DNA of 64,000 nucleotides from Rhizobium sp. 16-488-2b (GTDB taxonomy: Bacteria > Pseudomonadota > Alphaproteobacteria > Rhizobiales > Rhizobiaceae). The stretch lies in the NCBI RefSeq assembly GCF_017741815.1, contig NZ_JAGHMF010000026.1:121769-185768 (forward strand), written 5' to 3'. The notes under the pieces are model-generated. The model had not been told where the DNA came from. It worked only from the letters and a program-made list of their open reading frames with translations, and did not search any database. Position 1 is the first letter of the stretch. Each line of letters starts with the position of its first letter. Made by a program: the position numbers and the translations under genes. Below are positions 7,665-16,577 of this stretch, one piece after another.

Positions 7665-8846
7665 TTAGAGTGCTTCGAAGCACATGGCGACGCCCATTCC
7701 GCCGCCGATGCACAATGTCGCAAGTCCCTTCTTGGCGCCGCGGCGCTTCATCTCGAACAGAAGCGTGTTGAGCACGCGCGCGCCGGACGCGCCGATCGGG
7801 TGACCGATGGCAATCGCCCCGCCATTAACGTTGACGATCTCGGGGTTCCAGCCCAGATCCTTGTTGACCGCGCAGGCCTGCGCGGCGAAGGCCTCGTTGG
7901 CCTCGACGAGGTCGAGATCGTTGATCGACCAGCCTGCCTTTTCCAGCGCCTTGCGCGAGGCCGGGATCGGGCCGGTGCCCATGATCTGCGGATCGACGCC
8001 GGCGGTGGCCCAGGAGACGATGCGCGCCAGCGGCTGGATGCCGCGACGCGATGCTTCCGCTTCGGTCATCAGCACGGCAGCGGCCGCGCCATCATTGAGA
8101 CCAGATGCATTAGCCGCCGTCACCGTGCCTTCCTTGTCGAACGCCGGCCGAAGCTTGGCCATTGCCTCCATGGTGGCGCCGTGGCGGATATATTCGTCCG
8201 CATCGACCGTGACGTCGCCCTTGCGCCCCTGGATGACGAAGGGAATGATCTCGTCGCTAAAACGCCCGGCCTTCTGCGCGGCCTCGGCCTTGTTCTGCGA
8301 GGCAACGGCGAACATGTCCTGCTCCTCGCGCGTCAGCTGCCACTGGCGGGCGATGTTTTCGGCGGTCACGCCCATGTGGTAGCCGTAGAAGGCGTCGGTG
8401 AGGCCGTCCTTGATCATGGTGTCGACCATCTTCATGTCGCCCATCTTGGTGCCGGCGCGCAAATGTGCTGCATGCGGCGCCATCGACATCGATTCCTGGC
8501 CGCCGGCGACGATGATCTTCGCATCGCCGAGCGCGATCTGCTGCATGCCGAGTGCGACCGCGCGCAGGCCGGACCCGCAGAGCTGGTTGATGCCCCAGGC
8601 GGTCGCTTCCTTGGGAACGCCGGCCTTCATCGCCGCCTGGCGCGCCGGGTTCTGCCCTTCGCCCGCCGGCAGCACCTGCCCGAGGATGACCTCGTCCACT
8701 TCGGAGGCATCGACGCCCGCCCTATCGAGCGCGCCCTTGACGGCCGCGGCACCCAGTTCATGGGCGGCGACGGTGGCGAAAGCGCCGTTGAACGAGCCGA
8801 CGGCCGTACGGCCGGCGCTGGCGATGACGATAGACGGACTGGACAT
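7665..8846 (-). CDS. phbA: Acetyl-CoA C-acetyltransferase (beta-ketothiolase)
   Basis: The 393-aa thiolase condenses two acetyl-CoA molecules to acetoacetyl-CoA. Family marks are the nucleophilic Cys in INQLCGSGLRAVALG (about residue 89), NEAFAAQA (about 316), GGAIAIGHPIGASGAR (His about 348) and the closing Cys in CIGGGMGVAM (about 378). The start at 8846 is chosen because the protein then begins MSSPSIVIASAGRT like other thiolases and GGAGAC lies just upstream; the ORF is open 48 codons further. It is followed by phbB. Confidence 0.96.
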   Translation of the reverse strand: MSSPSIVIASAGRTAVGSFNGAFATVAAHELGAAAVKGALDRAGVDASEVDEVILGQVLPAGEGQNPARQAAMKAGVPKEATAWGINQLCGSGLRAVALGMQQIALGDAKIIVAGGQESMSMAPHAAHLRAGTKMGDMKMVDTMIKDGLTDAFYGYHMGVTAENIARQWQLTREEQDMFAVASQNKAEAAQKAGRFSDEIIPFVIQGRKGDVTVDADEYIRHGATMEAMAKLRPAFDKEGTVTAANASGLNDGAAAAVLMTEAEASRRGIQPLARIVSWATAGVDPQIMGTGPIPASRKALEKAGWSINDLDLVEANEAFAAQACAVNKDLGWNPEIVNVNGGAIAIGHPIGASGARVLNTLLFEMKRRGAKKGLATLCIGGGMGVAMCFEAL

Positions 8847-9051
8847 GAAGGTCTCCTCGTTTGCTCCACCACATATAGGTTGAAACTGACAAAGCTTCAT
8901 CGCCAAGTCAAACGACAAGACAGCACATGCGAATTTTCGAAAGAACTTACGCTGCGTGAATTGTCTTGCACTAAAAGGGGCTTGCCGCATCGCACAAAGA
9001 GATTGTCACCGGCCCGATTTTGCGTCTACACTCCCAAGTGGAGGAATTTCA

Positions 9052-9096
9052 ATGACAATAAGACGGGCTTTGGGAGATTCATATGGCGAAGAATGA
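9052..9096 (+). CDS. Putative 14-codon leader ORF overlapping phaR start
   Basis: An ATG at 9052 has a strong Shine-Dalgarno GGAGGA seven bases upstream. It encodes MTIRRALGDSYGEE and stops at TGA 9094-9096, 14 bases inside phaR in another frame. Overlap with the phaR start suggests translational coupling or a regulatory leader. It may also be chance. Confidence 0.35.
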   Translation: MTIRRALGDSYGEE

Positions 9097-9661
9097 GGGC
9101 CAGGTAGCGATCAAGAAATACGCCAATCGCCGACTGTATAACACCGGCACCAGCACATACGTGACTCTGGAAGACCTGGCGGAGATGGTGAAGAAGGGAG
9201 AGGACTTCACCGTACAGGACGCCAAGAGCGGCGACGACATCACGCATTCCGTGTTGACGCAGATCATCTTCGAGCAGGAATCGAAGACCGGCAACACGCT
9301 GCTACCCATTTCCTTCCTACGCCAGCTGATCACCTATTACGGCGACCAGATGCAGATGGTGGTTCCGAGCTTCCTGGAACACTCCATGCGCGCCTTTACC
9401 GAACAGCAGACGCAGATGCGCGAGCAGGTGACACGCGCGTTCGGTGAGACGCCGCTGACGAAGAACCTGCAACTGCCCATGCAGATGGTCGAGGACCAGG
9501 TGCGCCGCAACACCGAGATGTTCCAGCAGGCCATGCAGATGTTCTCGCCCTTCAAGGCGCCGGCAACAGCCGCCAAGGAAAGCCGCAAGGCCGAAGCCAA
9601 GGATATCGACGAACTCAAGGAACAGCTGCGCGCGCTTCAGAGCAAGCTCGACAGTCTCTGA
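9083..9661 (+). CDS. phaR: Polyhydroxyalkanoate synthesis repressor PhaR
   Basis: The 192-aa protein has the PhaR/PHB-accumulation DNA-binding domain at its N-terminus (IKKYANRRLYNTGTSTYVTL, residues 9-28) and the accumulation-regulator domain near residues 70-110 (TLLPISFLRQLITYYGD). A Glu/Lys/Leu-rich coiled-coil-like tail follows (DIDELKEQLRALQSKLDSL). PhaR senses nascent PHB granules and represses phasin and PHB genes. It is divergent from phbAB with a 236-base spacer. The start has GGGAG eight bases upstream. A mini-ORF with a strong ribosome-binding site overlaps its first codons. Confidence 0.95.
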   Translation: MAKNEGQVAIKKYANRRLYNTGTSTYVTLEDLAEMVKKGEDFTVQDAKSGDDITHSVLTQIIFEQESKTGNTLLPISFLRQLITYYGDQMQMVVPSFLEHSMRAFTEQQTQMREQVTRAFGETPLTKNLQLPMQMVEDQVRRNTEMFQQAMQMFSPFKAPATAAKESRKAEAKDIDELKEQLRALQSKLDSL

Positions 9662-9720
9662 TACCAGACCCCGATCGCTTCGCATCTCCTCAAGCCGAGA
9701 GCTCGGGGAGATGCCGAGAC

Positions 9721-10128
9721 TCATAGCCCGATAGAGACATCCCGCCCGGCGCTGCGGATCGATACCGCGAAGCCGCCGACGACATCGATCAGCGCGATCG
9801 TCAGAAGAATGAAGAACACCTGCGTCGCCGCATCCGGAACAAGCAGGAACTCCACCAGAAACGCGATGAAGACAAGCATGGACAGCATGTGGTTGGCCAG
9901 GCTGCCGCGCGCGTTGCGCGTTGCGCGCAAAATCTCGAAGAACAGAACGACGAGCGCCACGACGATGAACAGGTCACCAAGCGACATGCTCCAGATCGCC
10001 CCTGAGATCATCGACAGTACGATGAGGTCATTGTGAAGCGCGGGAAGTCCGCCGCTGCCCATGAACCCGACCATCGCAAGATTATAGAGAATGAAAGGCA
10101 CGACCATCAGCGGAATTGCAGTGAACAT
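9721..10128 (-). CDS. Four-helix membrane protein, unknown
   Basis: The 135-aa protein is mostly hydrophobic with four predicted transmembrane segments: about residues 5-25, 48-66, 82-100 and 104-122. The loop EILRATRNARGSLANH between helices 2 and 3 is basic and probably cytoplasmic. No family is recognised with certainty. It is convergent with phaR and upstream of nothing obvious, so no pathway is inferred. Confidence 0.75.
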   Translation of the reverse strand: MFTAIPLMVVPFILYNLAMVGFMGSGGLPALHNDLIVLSMISGAIWSMSLGDLFIVVALVVLFFEILRATRNARGSLANHMLSMLVFIAFLVEFLLVPDAATQVFFILLTIALIDVVGGFAVSIRSAGRDVSIGL

Positions 10129-10212
10129 GTGGCGGTATTCTCCCTCGGTGGAAGAATAGTGCCGTAAATCACCGCGTCACTTCAAGTGATCATGCGATAT
10201 ATTATTGCCAAA

Positions 10213-10241
10213 ACGCAAAAGGCCGGCACACGGCCGGCCTT
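10213..10241 (-). terminator. Intrinsic terminator of rpmF
   Basis: Read on the minus strand, AAGGCCGGC and GCCGGCCTT (10241-10233 and 10227-10219) pair around a 5-nt loop and are followed by TTTTG. It lies about 34 bases beyond the rpmF stop. Confidence 0.75.
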
Positions 10242-10274
10242 GCGAATTCTGCTGAAGCAGAACGCATAATGAAA

Positions 10275-10460
10275 TTATGCGCTTTCCTTCGGCGTCAGAA
10301 CCTGACGGCCGCGGTACATACCGGTCTTCAGATCGATATGGTGCGGGCGACGCAGTTCGCCGGAGTTCTTGTCTTCAACGTAGGTCGGGGCCTTCAGCGC
10401 GTCAGCAGAGCGGCGCATACCGCGCTTGGACGGGCTTGTTTTTCTCTTAGGTACAGCCAT
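10275..10460 (-). CDS. rpmF: 50S ribosomal protein L32
   Basis: The 61-aa basic protein begins [20 protein letters not shown] and contains the L32 core CGEL-like region in its cysteine-free alphaproteobacterial form ([20 protein letters not shown]). It is a small late-assembly component of the large ribosomal subunit. The ORF is complete, stands alone on the minus strand and is followed by an intrinsic terminator. Confidence 0.97.
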
Positions 10461-10595
10461 TTTTCTTACTCCACTTCACAGGCGAACACATCCAACGGCC
10501 AGACTGGCGGCCGAAACGACATATCGCGATTTCGGAAATTTTGCGCGCTTATACATGCCTTGGAGGGGCTTGACCAGTCCCCAGCTTTATTTTTT

Positions 10596-10613
10596 GAGAT
10601 TCACGTGAATCTC
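10596..10613. other. 18-bp perfect palindrome with a parS-like core
   Basis: GAGATTCACGTGAATCTC is a perfect palindrome lying three bases beyond the end of the glutathione S-transferase gene and 136 bases upstream of rpmF. Its central TTCACGTGAA equals the core of the ParB-binding parS consensus (TGTTTCACGTGAAACA), but the outer bases differ. It has no T tract in the right orientation for a terminator. Confidence 0.4.
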
Positions 10614-10616
10614 TTA

Positions 10617-11264
10617 TCAGACCTCGTCTTCCTCGACGATCCAAGGCTCCGCGCGCGCCGCATCCTCCCAGGCCTTCCAGGCCGGCAGGGCCTTCATCGC
10701 CGCCATATAGCTCAACGTATCGCCCGACGCCACCAGATCGTAGATCTCGAAGCGATTGACGACAGGCGCGAACATCGCATCGGCGCCCGAGAATTCACCA
10801 AACAGAAAGGGACCGCCGGAATGAGCGCGCAGATCCCGCCAGATCGTCTCGATGCGCGCCACATCGGCCATGACGCCGTCGGCAAGCGCAATCCGGCCCT
10901 TCGGGCGGCGCATGTTCATCGGACAGGCGCTGCGCAGCGCCCTGAAGCCAGAGAGCATCTCCATCGACACCGCGCGCGCCACGGCCCGCTTGTCGCGCGC
11001 CTTCGGCCACAGGCCGGCTTCGGGATAAAGCTCGGCGACATATTCGATGATGGCGAGCGACTGCCACACGCGGGTGGCGCCATGCTGCAGCACCGGCACC
11101 TGCCCGGTCGGCGAAAACGCCCGAAAGTGCGGATTGCCGGCCGCGTTGTCGAAAGGAACCAGAACCTCCTCGAACGGAATGCCGGCCGCCGTCAGAGCGA
11201 TCCAGGGGCGAAACGACCAGGAGGAATAGTTCTTGTTGCCGATATAGAGCGTCAGCCGGTCCAA
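10617..11264 (-). CDS. Glutathione S-transferase family protein
   Basis: This protein of about 215 aa starts LDRLTLYIGNKNYSSWSFRP, where the YSSWSFRPW segment is the thioredoxin-fold N-terminal glutathione-binding region with Ser near residue 13. The SxxIxEY-like element LAIIEYVAELYPE lies near residue 65, and an all-alpha C-terminal domain follows. A TTG at 11264 is preferred as start because AGGGAGA lies eight bases before it; the longer form from TTG 11285 would contain that Shine-Dalgarno. The substrate is unknown. The gene is monocistronic on the minus strand. Confidence 0.85.
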   Translation of the reverse strand: MDRLTLYIGNKNYSSWSFRPWIALTAAGIPFEEVLVPFDNAAGNPHFRAFSPTGQVPVLQHGATRVWQSLAIIEYVAELYPEAGLWPKARDKRAVARAVSMEMLSGFRALRSACPMNMRRPKGRIALADGVMADVARIETIWRDLRAHSGGPFLFGEFSGADAMFAPVVNRFEIYDLVASGDTLSYMAAMKALPAWKAWEDAARAEPWIVEEDEV

Positions 11265-11370
11265 AGATATCTCCCTTGCAAGCAAGCGCGGCCGAGCCGC
11301 ACATCATCCTTCATACGTGCGATCACGCATGCCAGATGATATCTGGGGTCACCAGCGACATCTTCTGATG

Positions 11371-12087
11371 TCAGTCATAAATGCATCTGATGTATTCGCC
11401 GGAATTGCGCGCCCGGCGCTCGATGACGCCGGCGAGACTGCGCAGGCCGCGGCCCGGCTTGCCGGCATTGCGGTCGATCGGATTGGGCAGAGACACCGCA
11501 AGCAGCGCCGCCTGCCGGCTGGTGAGCTTCGACGCCGGCACCTTGAAATGATAGCGCGCCGCCGCCTCGATGCCATAGATACCCGGGCCCCATTCGGCGA
11601 TGTTGAGATAGATCTCCATCAGCCGCCGCTTCGACCAGACGAAATCGGCCGTCACCGCCAGCGGCAGTTCCATCGCCTTGCGCACGAAGGAACGGCTGTT
11701 CCACAAGAAGAGGTTCTTCGCCGTCTGCATCGGAATGGTGCTGCCGCCGCGCGTCGCTTCACCGCGCAACGTGTCGGTCACCAGCATCCGCATCTCGCCC
11801 CAGTCGACGCCACCGTGGAAACAGAACTGCCCGTCTTCCGACATCATCACCGATTGCACCAGAACCGGCGAGATCTGGTCGATCGACACCCATTGCCGGT
11901 CGTAGCCGCGCAAGAGAACCAGATCGCGCAGCATCAAGGTCGAGACTGGATGGATGAAGGGCAGCACGTAAAGTAAGATCAGCGCATAGGGCAGAACAAG
12001 CAGCGCGGCGATCGCCAGAACAATGCGCATCATAAGCGAACGACCCTTTAGCCAAACGAGGGCGCGCCGATGGATCGGCATGGCCAT
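11371..12087 (-). CDS. mtgA: Monofunctional biosynthetic peptidoglycan transglycosylase
   Basis: The 238-aa protein has one N-terminal membrane anchor (about residues 20-45, MMRIVLAIAALLVLPYALIL) and a GT51 glycosyltransferase domain. Catalytic motifs are VMMSEDGQFCFHGGVDW (first Glu), GGSTIPMQTAKNLFLW, and KRRLMEIYLNIAEWG (second region). It polymerises lipid II into glycan strands at the outer face of the inner membrane. The start is taken at ATG 12087 (MAMPIHRRALVWLKG); the frame stays open far upstream only because it runs antisense to ispA, with which mtgA is divergent. Confidence 0.93.
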   Translation of the reverse strand: MAMPIHRRALVWLKGRSLMMRIVLAIAALLVLPYALILLYVLPFIHPVSTLMLRDLVLLRGYDRQWVSIDQISPVLVQSVMMSEDGQFCFHGGVDWGEMRMLVTDTLRGEATRGGSTIPMQTAKNLFLWNSRSFVRKAMELPLAVTADFVWSKRRLMEIYLNIAEWGPGIYGIEAAARYHFKVPASKLTSRQAALLAVSLPNPIDRNAGKPGRGLRSLAGVIERRARNSGEYIRCIYD

Positions 12088-12252
12088 GCTGTCGTCTGTC
12101 TCCGGCGTGATGTCCAATTCCCCTGACCCAGTCTCGTTCCCCTCTTCTCCATACCGCCTGCAAACTGGCATGGCCAGACACAAAGGAAATCTTGGTTGCT
12201 CTGTCGACAATTCCGTTGCAAGCCCAAGCCCGCCCGTGCCAAACAACGCCGC

Positions 12253-13164
12253 ATGAACGCGCATCTGAAGACATTCGAAAGCCGGCTCGCAGCCAACGCC
12301 CGTGAGATCGAAGGCGTGCTCGACGCGCTGCTTTCTCAAGCGGTCTTGGACGACGAGATCGCACGCCCGGAAAACCTGCGCTCGGCCATGCACTACGCGG
12401 TGCTGAACGGCGGCAAGCGGCTGCGCCCGTTTCTGGTCGTCGAGACGGCAACGATGCTCGGCGGCAATCGCGACGCCGCCCTGCGGATCGGCGCCGCGCT
12501 CGAATGCGTTCACTGTTATTCGCTCGTCCACGACGACCTGCCTGCCATGGACGACGACGACCTGCGCCGCGGCAAGCCGACGGTGCACATCGCCTATGAC
12601 GAGGCGACCGCCATTCTCGCCGGCGACAGCCTGCTCACCTACGCCTTCGACATCATCGCCTCGACGCCAGGTATCGACGAGGCGCGCAAGGTCGCGCTGA
12701 TCCTCGCGCTGTCGCGCGCCTCCGGCCTCGGCGGCATGGCCGGCGGACAGGCGCTCGATCTGGCCGCGGAGAAGCAGGCGCCGGACGAACAGGGCATCAT
12801 CATGCTGCAGGCGATGAAGACGGGTGCGCTCATCCGCTTCGCCTGCGAGGCGGGCGCCATCGTGGCCGGCAGCCCGGCTGAGGACCGCGCGACATTGCGC
12901 CGGTTCGGCGAACGCATCGGCCTCGCCTTCCAGCTCGCCGACGACATCCTCGACCTGACCGCCGACAGCGCCACCATGGGCAAGGCAACCGGCAAGGACG
13001 CCGGCCGCGGCAAGGGTACTCTGGTGGGCCTGCACGGCATGGCCTGGGCCGAGGCGACGCTCTCAGCCCATGTGAAGGAAGCCGAAGCGCTGCTGGCCCC
13101 CTATGGCGAGCGCGCCACGGTTCTCGTCGAAGCAGCCCGCTTCATCGCCGAGCGCAAGAGCTGA
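12253..13164 (+). CDS. ispA: Polyprenyl (farnesyl/geranylgeranyl) diphosphate synthase
   Basis: This 303-aa all-helical trans-prenyltransferase has the first Asp-rich motif in VHDDLPAMDDDDLRRGKPT (about residue 95) and the second in FQLADDILDLTAD (about 228). It also has GGKRLRP near residue 55 and GKDAGRGKGTLVG near the end, as in IspA-type farnesyl diphosphate synthases. It elongates DMAPP with IPP. The start at 12253 (MNAHLKTFESRL) matches the family N-terminus. mtgA is divergent. Confidence 0.93.
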   Translation: MNAHLKTFESRLAANAREIEGVLDALLSQAVLDDEIARPENLRSAMHYAVLNGGKRLRPFLVVETATMLGGNRDAALRIGAALECVHCYSLVHDDLPAMDDDDLRRGKPTVHIAYDEATAILAGDSLLTYAFDIIASTPGIDEARKVALILALSRASGLGGMAGGQALDLAAEKQAPDEQGIIMLQAMKTGALIRFACEAGAIVAGSPAEDRATLRRFGERIGLAFQLADDILDLTADSATMGKATGKDAGRGKGTLVGLHGMAWAEATLSAHVKEAEALLAPYGERATVLVEAARFIAERKS

Positions 13165-13305
13165 GACAGCAATCGCTGAAAAAACGTCACCGAGACAAGA
13201 TTCCGGCGCCCGCTCAGGCTCTGCTCTCTTGCCGAGCGACACGTGGCGCGCCTAGAACTTGGCGCAAGGCCGCAACGATGCGCGGCCGTTCCCAAGAGAA
13301 GCGCC

Positions 13306-13944
13306 ATGCACGAGACCCTGAGCTACCTTCCGCAGATCCTGCCGGCTTATATCGCCTATATCGTCGCCGTCATCAGCCCCGGCCCGGCCATCATGGCGAT
13401 CGTCTCGACATCCATGGTGCATGGCCGCAAGGCCGGCATGACGATCTCGCTCGGCATTTTCGCCGGCTCCTTCACCTGGGCCTGCGCGGCGGCACTCGGG
13501 CTTGCCACCATTCTCAACACCTACGCGGTGGCGCTTGAGATCCTGAAGATTTTCGGTGGCCTCTATCTGCTCTATCTTGCCTACAAGGCCTTCAAGGCCG
13601 TGCGCGCCAATCCCGATATCAAGCAGGCCACGACGCCGAAGAACATGTCGACCCGCGCGCTACTTTTGCGCGGCTACGGCATTCACGTCACCAATCCGAA
13701 GGCGATCTTCGCATGGCTGGCGATCATCGCGCTCGGCATGCCTCAGGGCGCGCCGGCATCCGTTGCCGGCCTGATCGTCGGCATCTGCCTGACGACGGGC
13801 TTCATCGTCTTCATGGGCTATGCCGTGCTCTTCTCGACACCGCAGGCGCTGAAGATCTATTCAAGCCTGCGCCGCTGGATCGAAGGCGCCATGGCGGCCT
13901 TCTACTGCTTCGCAGGGCTGAAGCTGCTCACCAGCCGGATCTGA
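13306..13944 (+). CDS. LysE/RhtB-family amino-acid exporter
   Basis: The 212-aa protein has six hydrophobic segments and the family's N-terminal signature SPGPAIMAIVSTSM (about residues 24-37) with a following GRKAGMTISLGIFAGS. The mid-protein NPKAIFAWLAI motif is also typical. These transporters export amino acids or their analogues across the inner membrane. The substrate cannot be told. The ATG at 13306 has AAGAGAAG upstream. It is convergent with ispG, 28 bases apart. Confidence 0.9.
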   Translation: MHETLSYLPQILPAYIAYIVAVISPGPAIMAIVSTSMVHGRKAGMTISLGIFAGSFTWACAAALGLATILNTYAVALEILKIFGGLYLLYLAYKAFKAVRANPDIKQATTPKNMSTRALLLRGYGIHVTNPKAIFAWLAIIALGMPQGAPASVAGLIVGICLTTGFIVFMGYAVLFSTPQALKIYSSLRRWIEGAMAAFYCFAGLKLLTSRI

Positions 13945-13972
13945 TTTTGGATAGGAAAAGCGACGGCGCGGA

Positions 13973-15226
13973 TTACTCCGCCGCCGTCCTGTTCTGGCCG
14001 AAACGCTTTTCGATGTAATCGGCGACCAGCGCCTCGAAATCCGACGCGATATTCGGACCGCGCAGCGTCATCGCCTTCTGGCCATCGATATAGACGGGCG
14101 CAGACGGGCTCTCGCCGGTTCCTGGCAGCGAGATGCCGATATCGGCATGCTTGCTCTCACCGGGGCCGTTGACGATGCAGCCCATGACCGCGACGTTGAG
14201 CGCCTCGACACCCGGATACTTGTCGCGCCACACGGGCATGTTCTTGCGCAAGTCGTTCTGGATGTTCTGCGCCAGCTCCTGGAAGACCGTCGACGTCGTA
14301 CGCCCGCAGCCGGGACAAGCCGCGACGACAGGAATGAACTGGCGGAAGCCCATGACCTGCAGGATTTCCTGCGCCACCTGCACTTCACGCGTACGGTCGC
14401 CATTCGGCTCCGGCGTCAGCGATACACGGATCGTATCGCCGATCCCGTGCTGCAGCACGTAGCCCATGGCGGCAGAAGAAGCGACGATGCCCTTGGTGCC
14501 CATGCCGGCCTCGGTGAGGCCGAGATGCAGCGCATGGTCGGAACGTTCAGACAGCATGGAATAAACAGCGATCAGGTCCTGCACCTGGCTGACCTTGGCC
14601 GACAGAATGATGCGGTTGCGCGGCAGGCCGATCTCTTCGGCGAGATTGGCCGAGATCAGCGCCGACTGCACGATCGCCTCGCGGGTAACCTGGCGGGCCG
14701 AGAGCGGCGAACCGGCGGCCGAGTTCTGGTCCATCAGAGCGGTCAGCAGTTCCTGGTCGAGCGACCCCCAGTTGACGCCGATACGCACAGGCTTGTCGTA
14801 GCGGATCGCCATCTCGATGATGTCGCCGAACTGCTTGTCCTTCTTGTCCTTGAAGCCGACATTCCCGGGATTGATCCGGTACTTCGCCAGCGCCTCGGCG
14901 CAATCGGGATGATCGGCAAGCAGCTTGTGGCCGATATAATGGAAGTCGCCGACCAGCGGCACGTCCATGCCGAGGCGCAGCAGCCGGTCGCGGATGCGCG
15001 GCACGGCGGCAGCGCTTTCATCGCGATCGACGGTGATACGAACAAGCTCGGAGCCGGCCTTGTAGAGCGCGGCCACCTGGGCGACAGTGGCGTCGATATC
15101 GGCCGTATCCGTATTGGTCATCGACTGGACGACGACGGGCGCGCCGCCGCCGACGATGACGCCGCCGACATCGACGGCAACGGATGCGCGGCGCGGTTTC
15201 GGATCAAAATCCGTAGCTGAAGACAT
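13973..15226 (-). CDS. ispG: 4-hydroxy-3-methylbut-2-enyl diphosphate synthase
   Basis: The 417-aa enzyme catalyses the penultimate step of the MEP isoprenoid pathway. The N-terminal TIM-barrel part includes PVVVQSMTNTDTADI and GVNWGSLDQ. The C-terminal 4Fe-4S ligands are visible in AACPGCGRTTS (two Cys) and VMGCIVNGPGE (third Cys) with the Glu in NGPGES. Length fits the alphaproteobacterial bacterial-type enzyme. The start at 15226 (MSSATDFDPKPRR) is chosen by homology; the ORF is open 25 codons more. Confidence 0.97.
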   Translation of the reverse strand: MSSATDFDPKPRRASVAVDVGGVIVGGGAPVVVQSMTNTDTADIDATVAQVAALYKAGSELVRITVDRDESAAAVPRIRDRLLRLGMDVPLVGDFHYIGHKLLADHPDCAEALAKYRINPGNVGFKDKKDKQFGDIIEMAIRYDKPVRIGVNWGSLDQELLTALMDQNSAAGSPLSARQVTREAIVQSALISANLAEEIGLPRNRIILSAKVSQVQDLIAVYSMLSERSDHALHLGLTEAGMGTKGIVASSAAMGYVLQHGIGDTIRVSLTPEPNGDRTREVQVAQEILQVMGFRQFIPVVAACPGCGRTTSTVFQELAQNIQNDLRKNMPVWRDKYPGVEALNVAVMGCIVNGPGESKHADIGISLPGTGESPSAPVYIDGQKAMTLRGPNIASDFEALVADYIEKRFGQNRTAAE

Positions 15227-15323
15227 GGATAGAGCTCTTGAACCCTTAAATTTCGTGCCTTTCAGGTGGATCATGACCGCCCGCTTGTCAACCCGCGGCA
15301 TCCATCACTTTGTTTGACGTCTC

Positions 15324-16517
15324 TTAGTGACCACCACCGGAAATGCCGTCCGCATAGCGCGCCAGGTTGGAGAGCGCCAGCACCACGAGGAGAAGCACCG
15401 GCAGCGCCATGAAAACGACGGAGAAGCCGACATGCTCGGCCACGAAGCCGATCGCCGACGGCGCCACCAGCATGCCGGAATAGCCCATGGTGGTGACGAC
15501 CGAGATACCGATACCTGCCTTCAGATGTGGAATATTGCCCGCTGCCGAGAAAGCGATCGGCACCATGTTGGAGATACCGATGCCGCAGAAGGCAAAGCCA
15601 AGGATGGCGATCTCCGCATTCGGCGCGAAACCTGCGAGAAGCATGCCCGCGATGGCGAACAGCGTGCAGATCCTGAGCGTCATGACGCCGCCCAGGCGAT
15701 CACGAACGAGGTCGCCGGCAAAGCGCATCGCCGCCATCGTCAGCGAGAAGGCAGCGAAGCCGAAGCCCGAGAGCGCAACCGAAGCACCGAGTTCTTCGCG
15801 GAGATAAAGCGCGCCCCAGTCGAGAACCGCGCCTTCCGGCATCATCGAAAACAGCGCGACGAGACCGAGCAGCCAGGGCAGCGGCACCATCGGCAGCCGC
15901 GTTTTCTCTTTCTTCGTATCGGGATGCGGCTGGTCGGCAAGGATCATGTTCCAGGCAACCGCAAGCGTGATGGCCGCGAGAGCCGTCGCGACGATGGCAT
16001 GTGCAAACACGCCGAAATGCGCGATCAGCAGCCCACCGAGGCCGGCGCCGATCAACCCGCCGAGGCTCCAGAAGGCATGACAGGACGACATAATCGCCCG
16101 CCGCATCGACTGCTCGACGGCGACCGCATTGGCATTCATGGCAACATCCATGGCCCCCATGAAGCCGCCGAACAGGAAGATCGCGATTGCCGCCATCACA
16201 ATATTGGGCGCCAGCGTCAGCGCCAGCAGGCCGGGCAGCAGGCACACGGCCATGGCAAGCGATACGACCCGCGATCCATGCCGCGCGATCTGTGCGCCGG
16301 CAATCGGCATCAGCGTCAGCGAGCCGATCCCAAGCACCAGGATCATCAGCCCGAGGTGGAACTTGCTGAGCTCCAGTCGTTCGGCGAATTCGGGGATCTT
16401 CGGCGCCCAGGAACCAACGGTGAAGCCGTTGATCAGGAACAGCAGCGACACCGCCGTCCTGTTCTTGGTGACGTAGCCGCTTCTGACCGGAAGCGCTGTG
16501 TTGACGTGATTATCCAT
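15324..16517 (-). CDS. MFS transporter (YbjJ/fucose-permease-like)
   Basis: This membrane protein of about 397 aa has twelve hydrophobic segments and a central cytoplasmic loop containing HPDTKKEKTRL. The N-terminal part FLINGFTVGSWAPKIPEF and the FGGFMGAMDVAMNANAVAVE segment are typical of the sugar-related YbjJ-like MFS subgroup. ATG 16517 is preferred because GGAAGAG lies just upstream; another ATG is at 16529. It is 60 bases downstream of a DeoR regulator on the same strand, which suggests a sugar or sugar-derivative substrate under that regulator's control. Confidence 0.85.
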   Translation of the reverse strand: MDNHVNTALPVRSGYVTKNRTAVSLLFLINGFTVGSWAPKIPEFAERLELSKFHLGLMILVLGIGSLTLMPIAGAQIARHGSRVVSLAMAVCLLPGLLALTLAPNIVMAAIAIFLFGGFMGAMDVAMNANAVAVEQSMRRAIMSSCHAFWSLGGLIGAGLGGLLIAHFGVFAHAIVATALAAITLAVAWNMILADQPHPDTKKEKTRLPMVPLPWLLGLVALFSMMPEGAVLDWGALYLREELGASVALSGFGFAAFSLTMAAMRFAGDLVRDRLGGVMTLRICTLFAIAGMLLAGFAPNAEIAILGFAFCGIGISNMVPIAFSAAGNIPHLKAGIGISVVTTMGYSGMLVAPSAIGFVAEHVGFSVVFMALPVLLLVVLALSNLARYADGISGGGH

Positions 16518-16577
16518 GTCTCTTCCCATTATGCACTGGCGCCGGCACTCCTCGTCCGGCGCATCATTGAACGATAT

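Noticed and set aside
11371..13035. 554-aa version of mtgA
   Set aside because: The first 316 codons run antisense to ispA; GT51 similarity begins only after about 12087.
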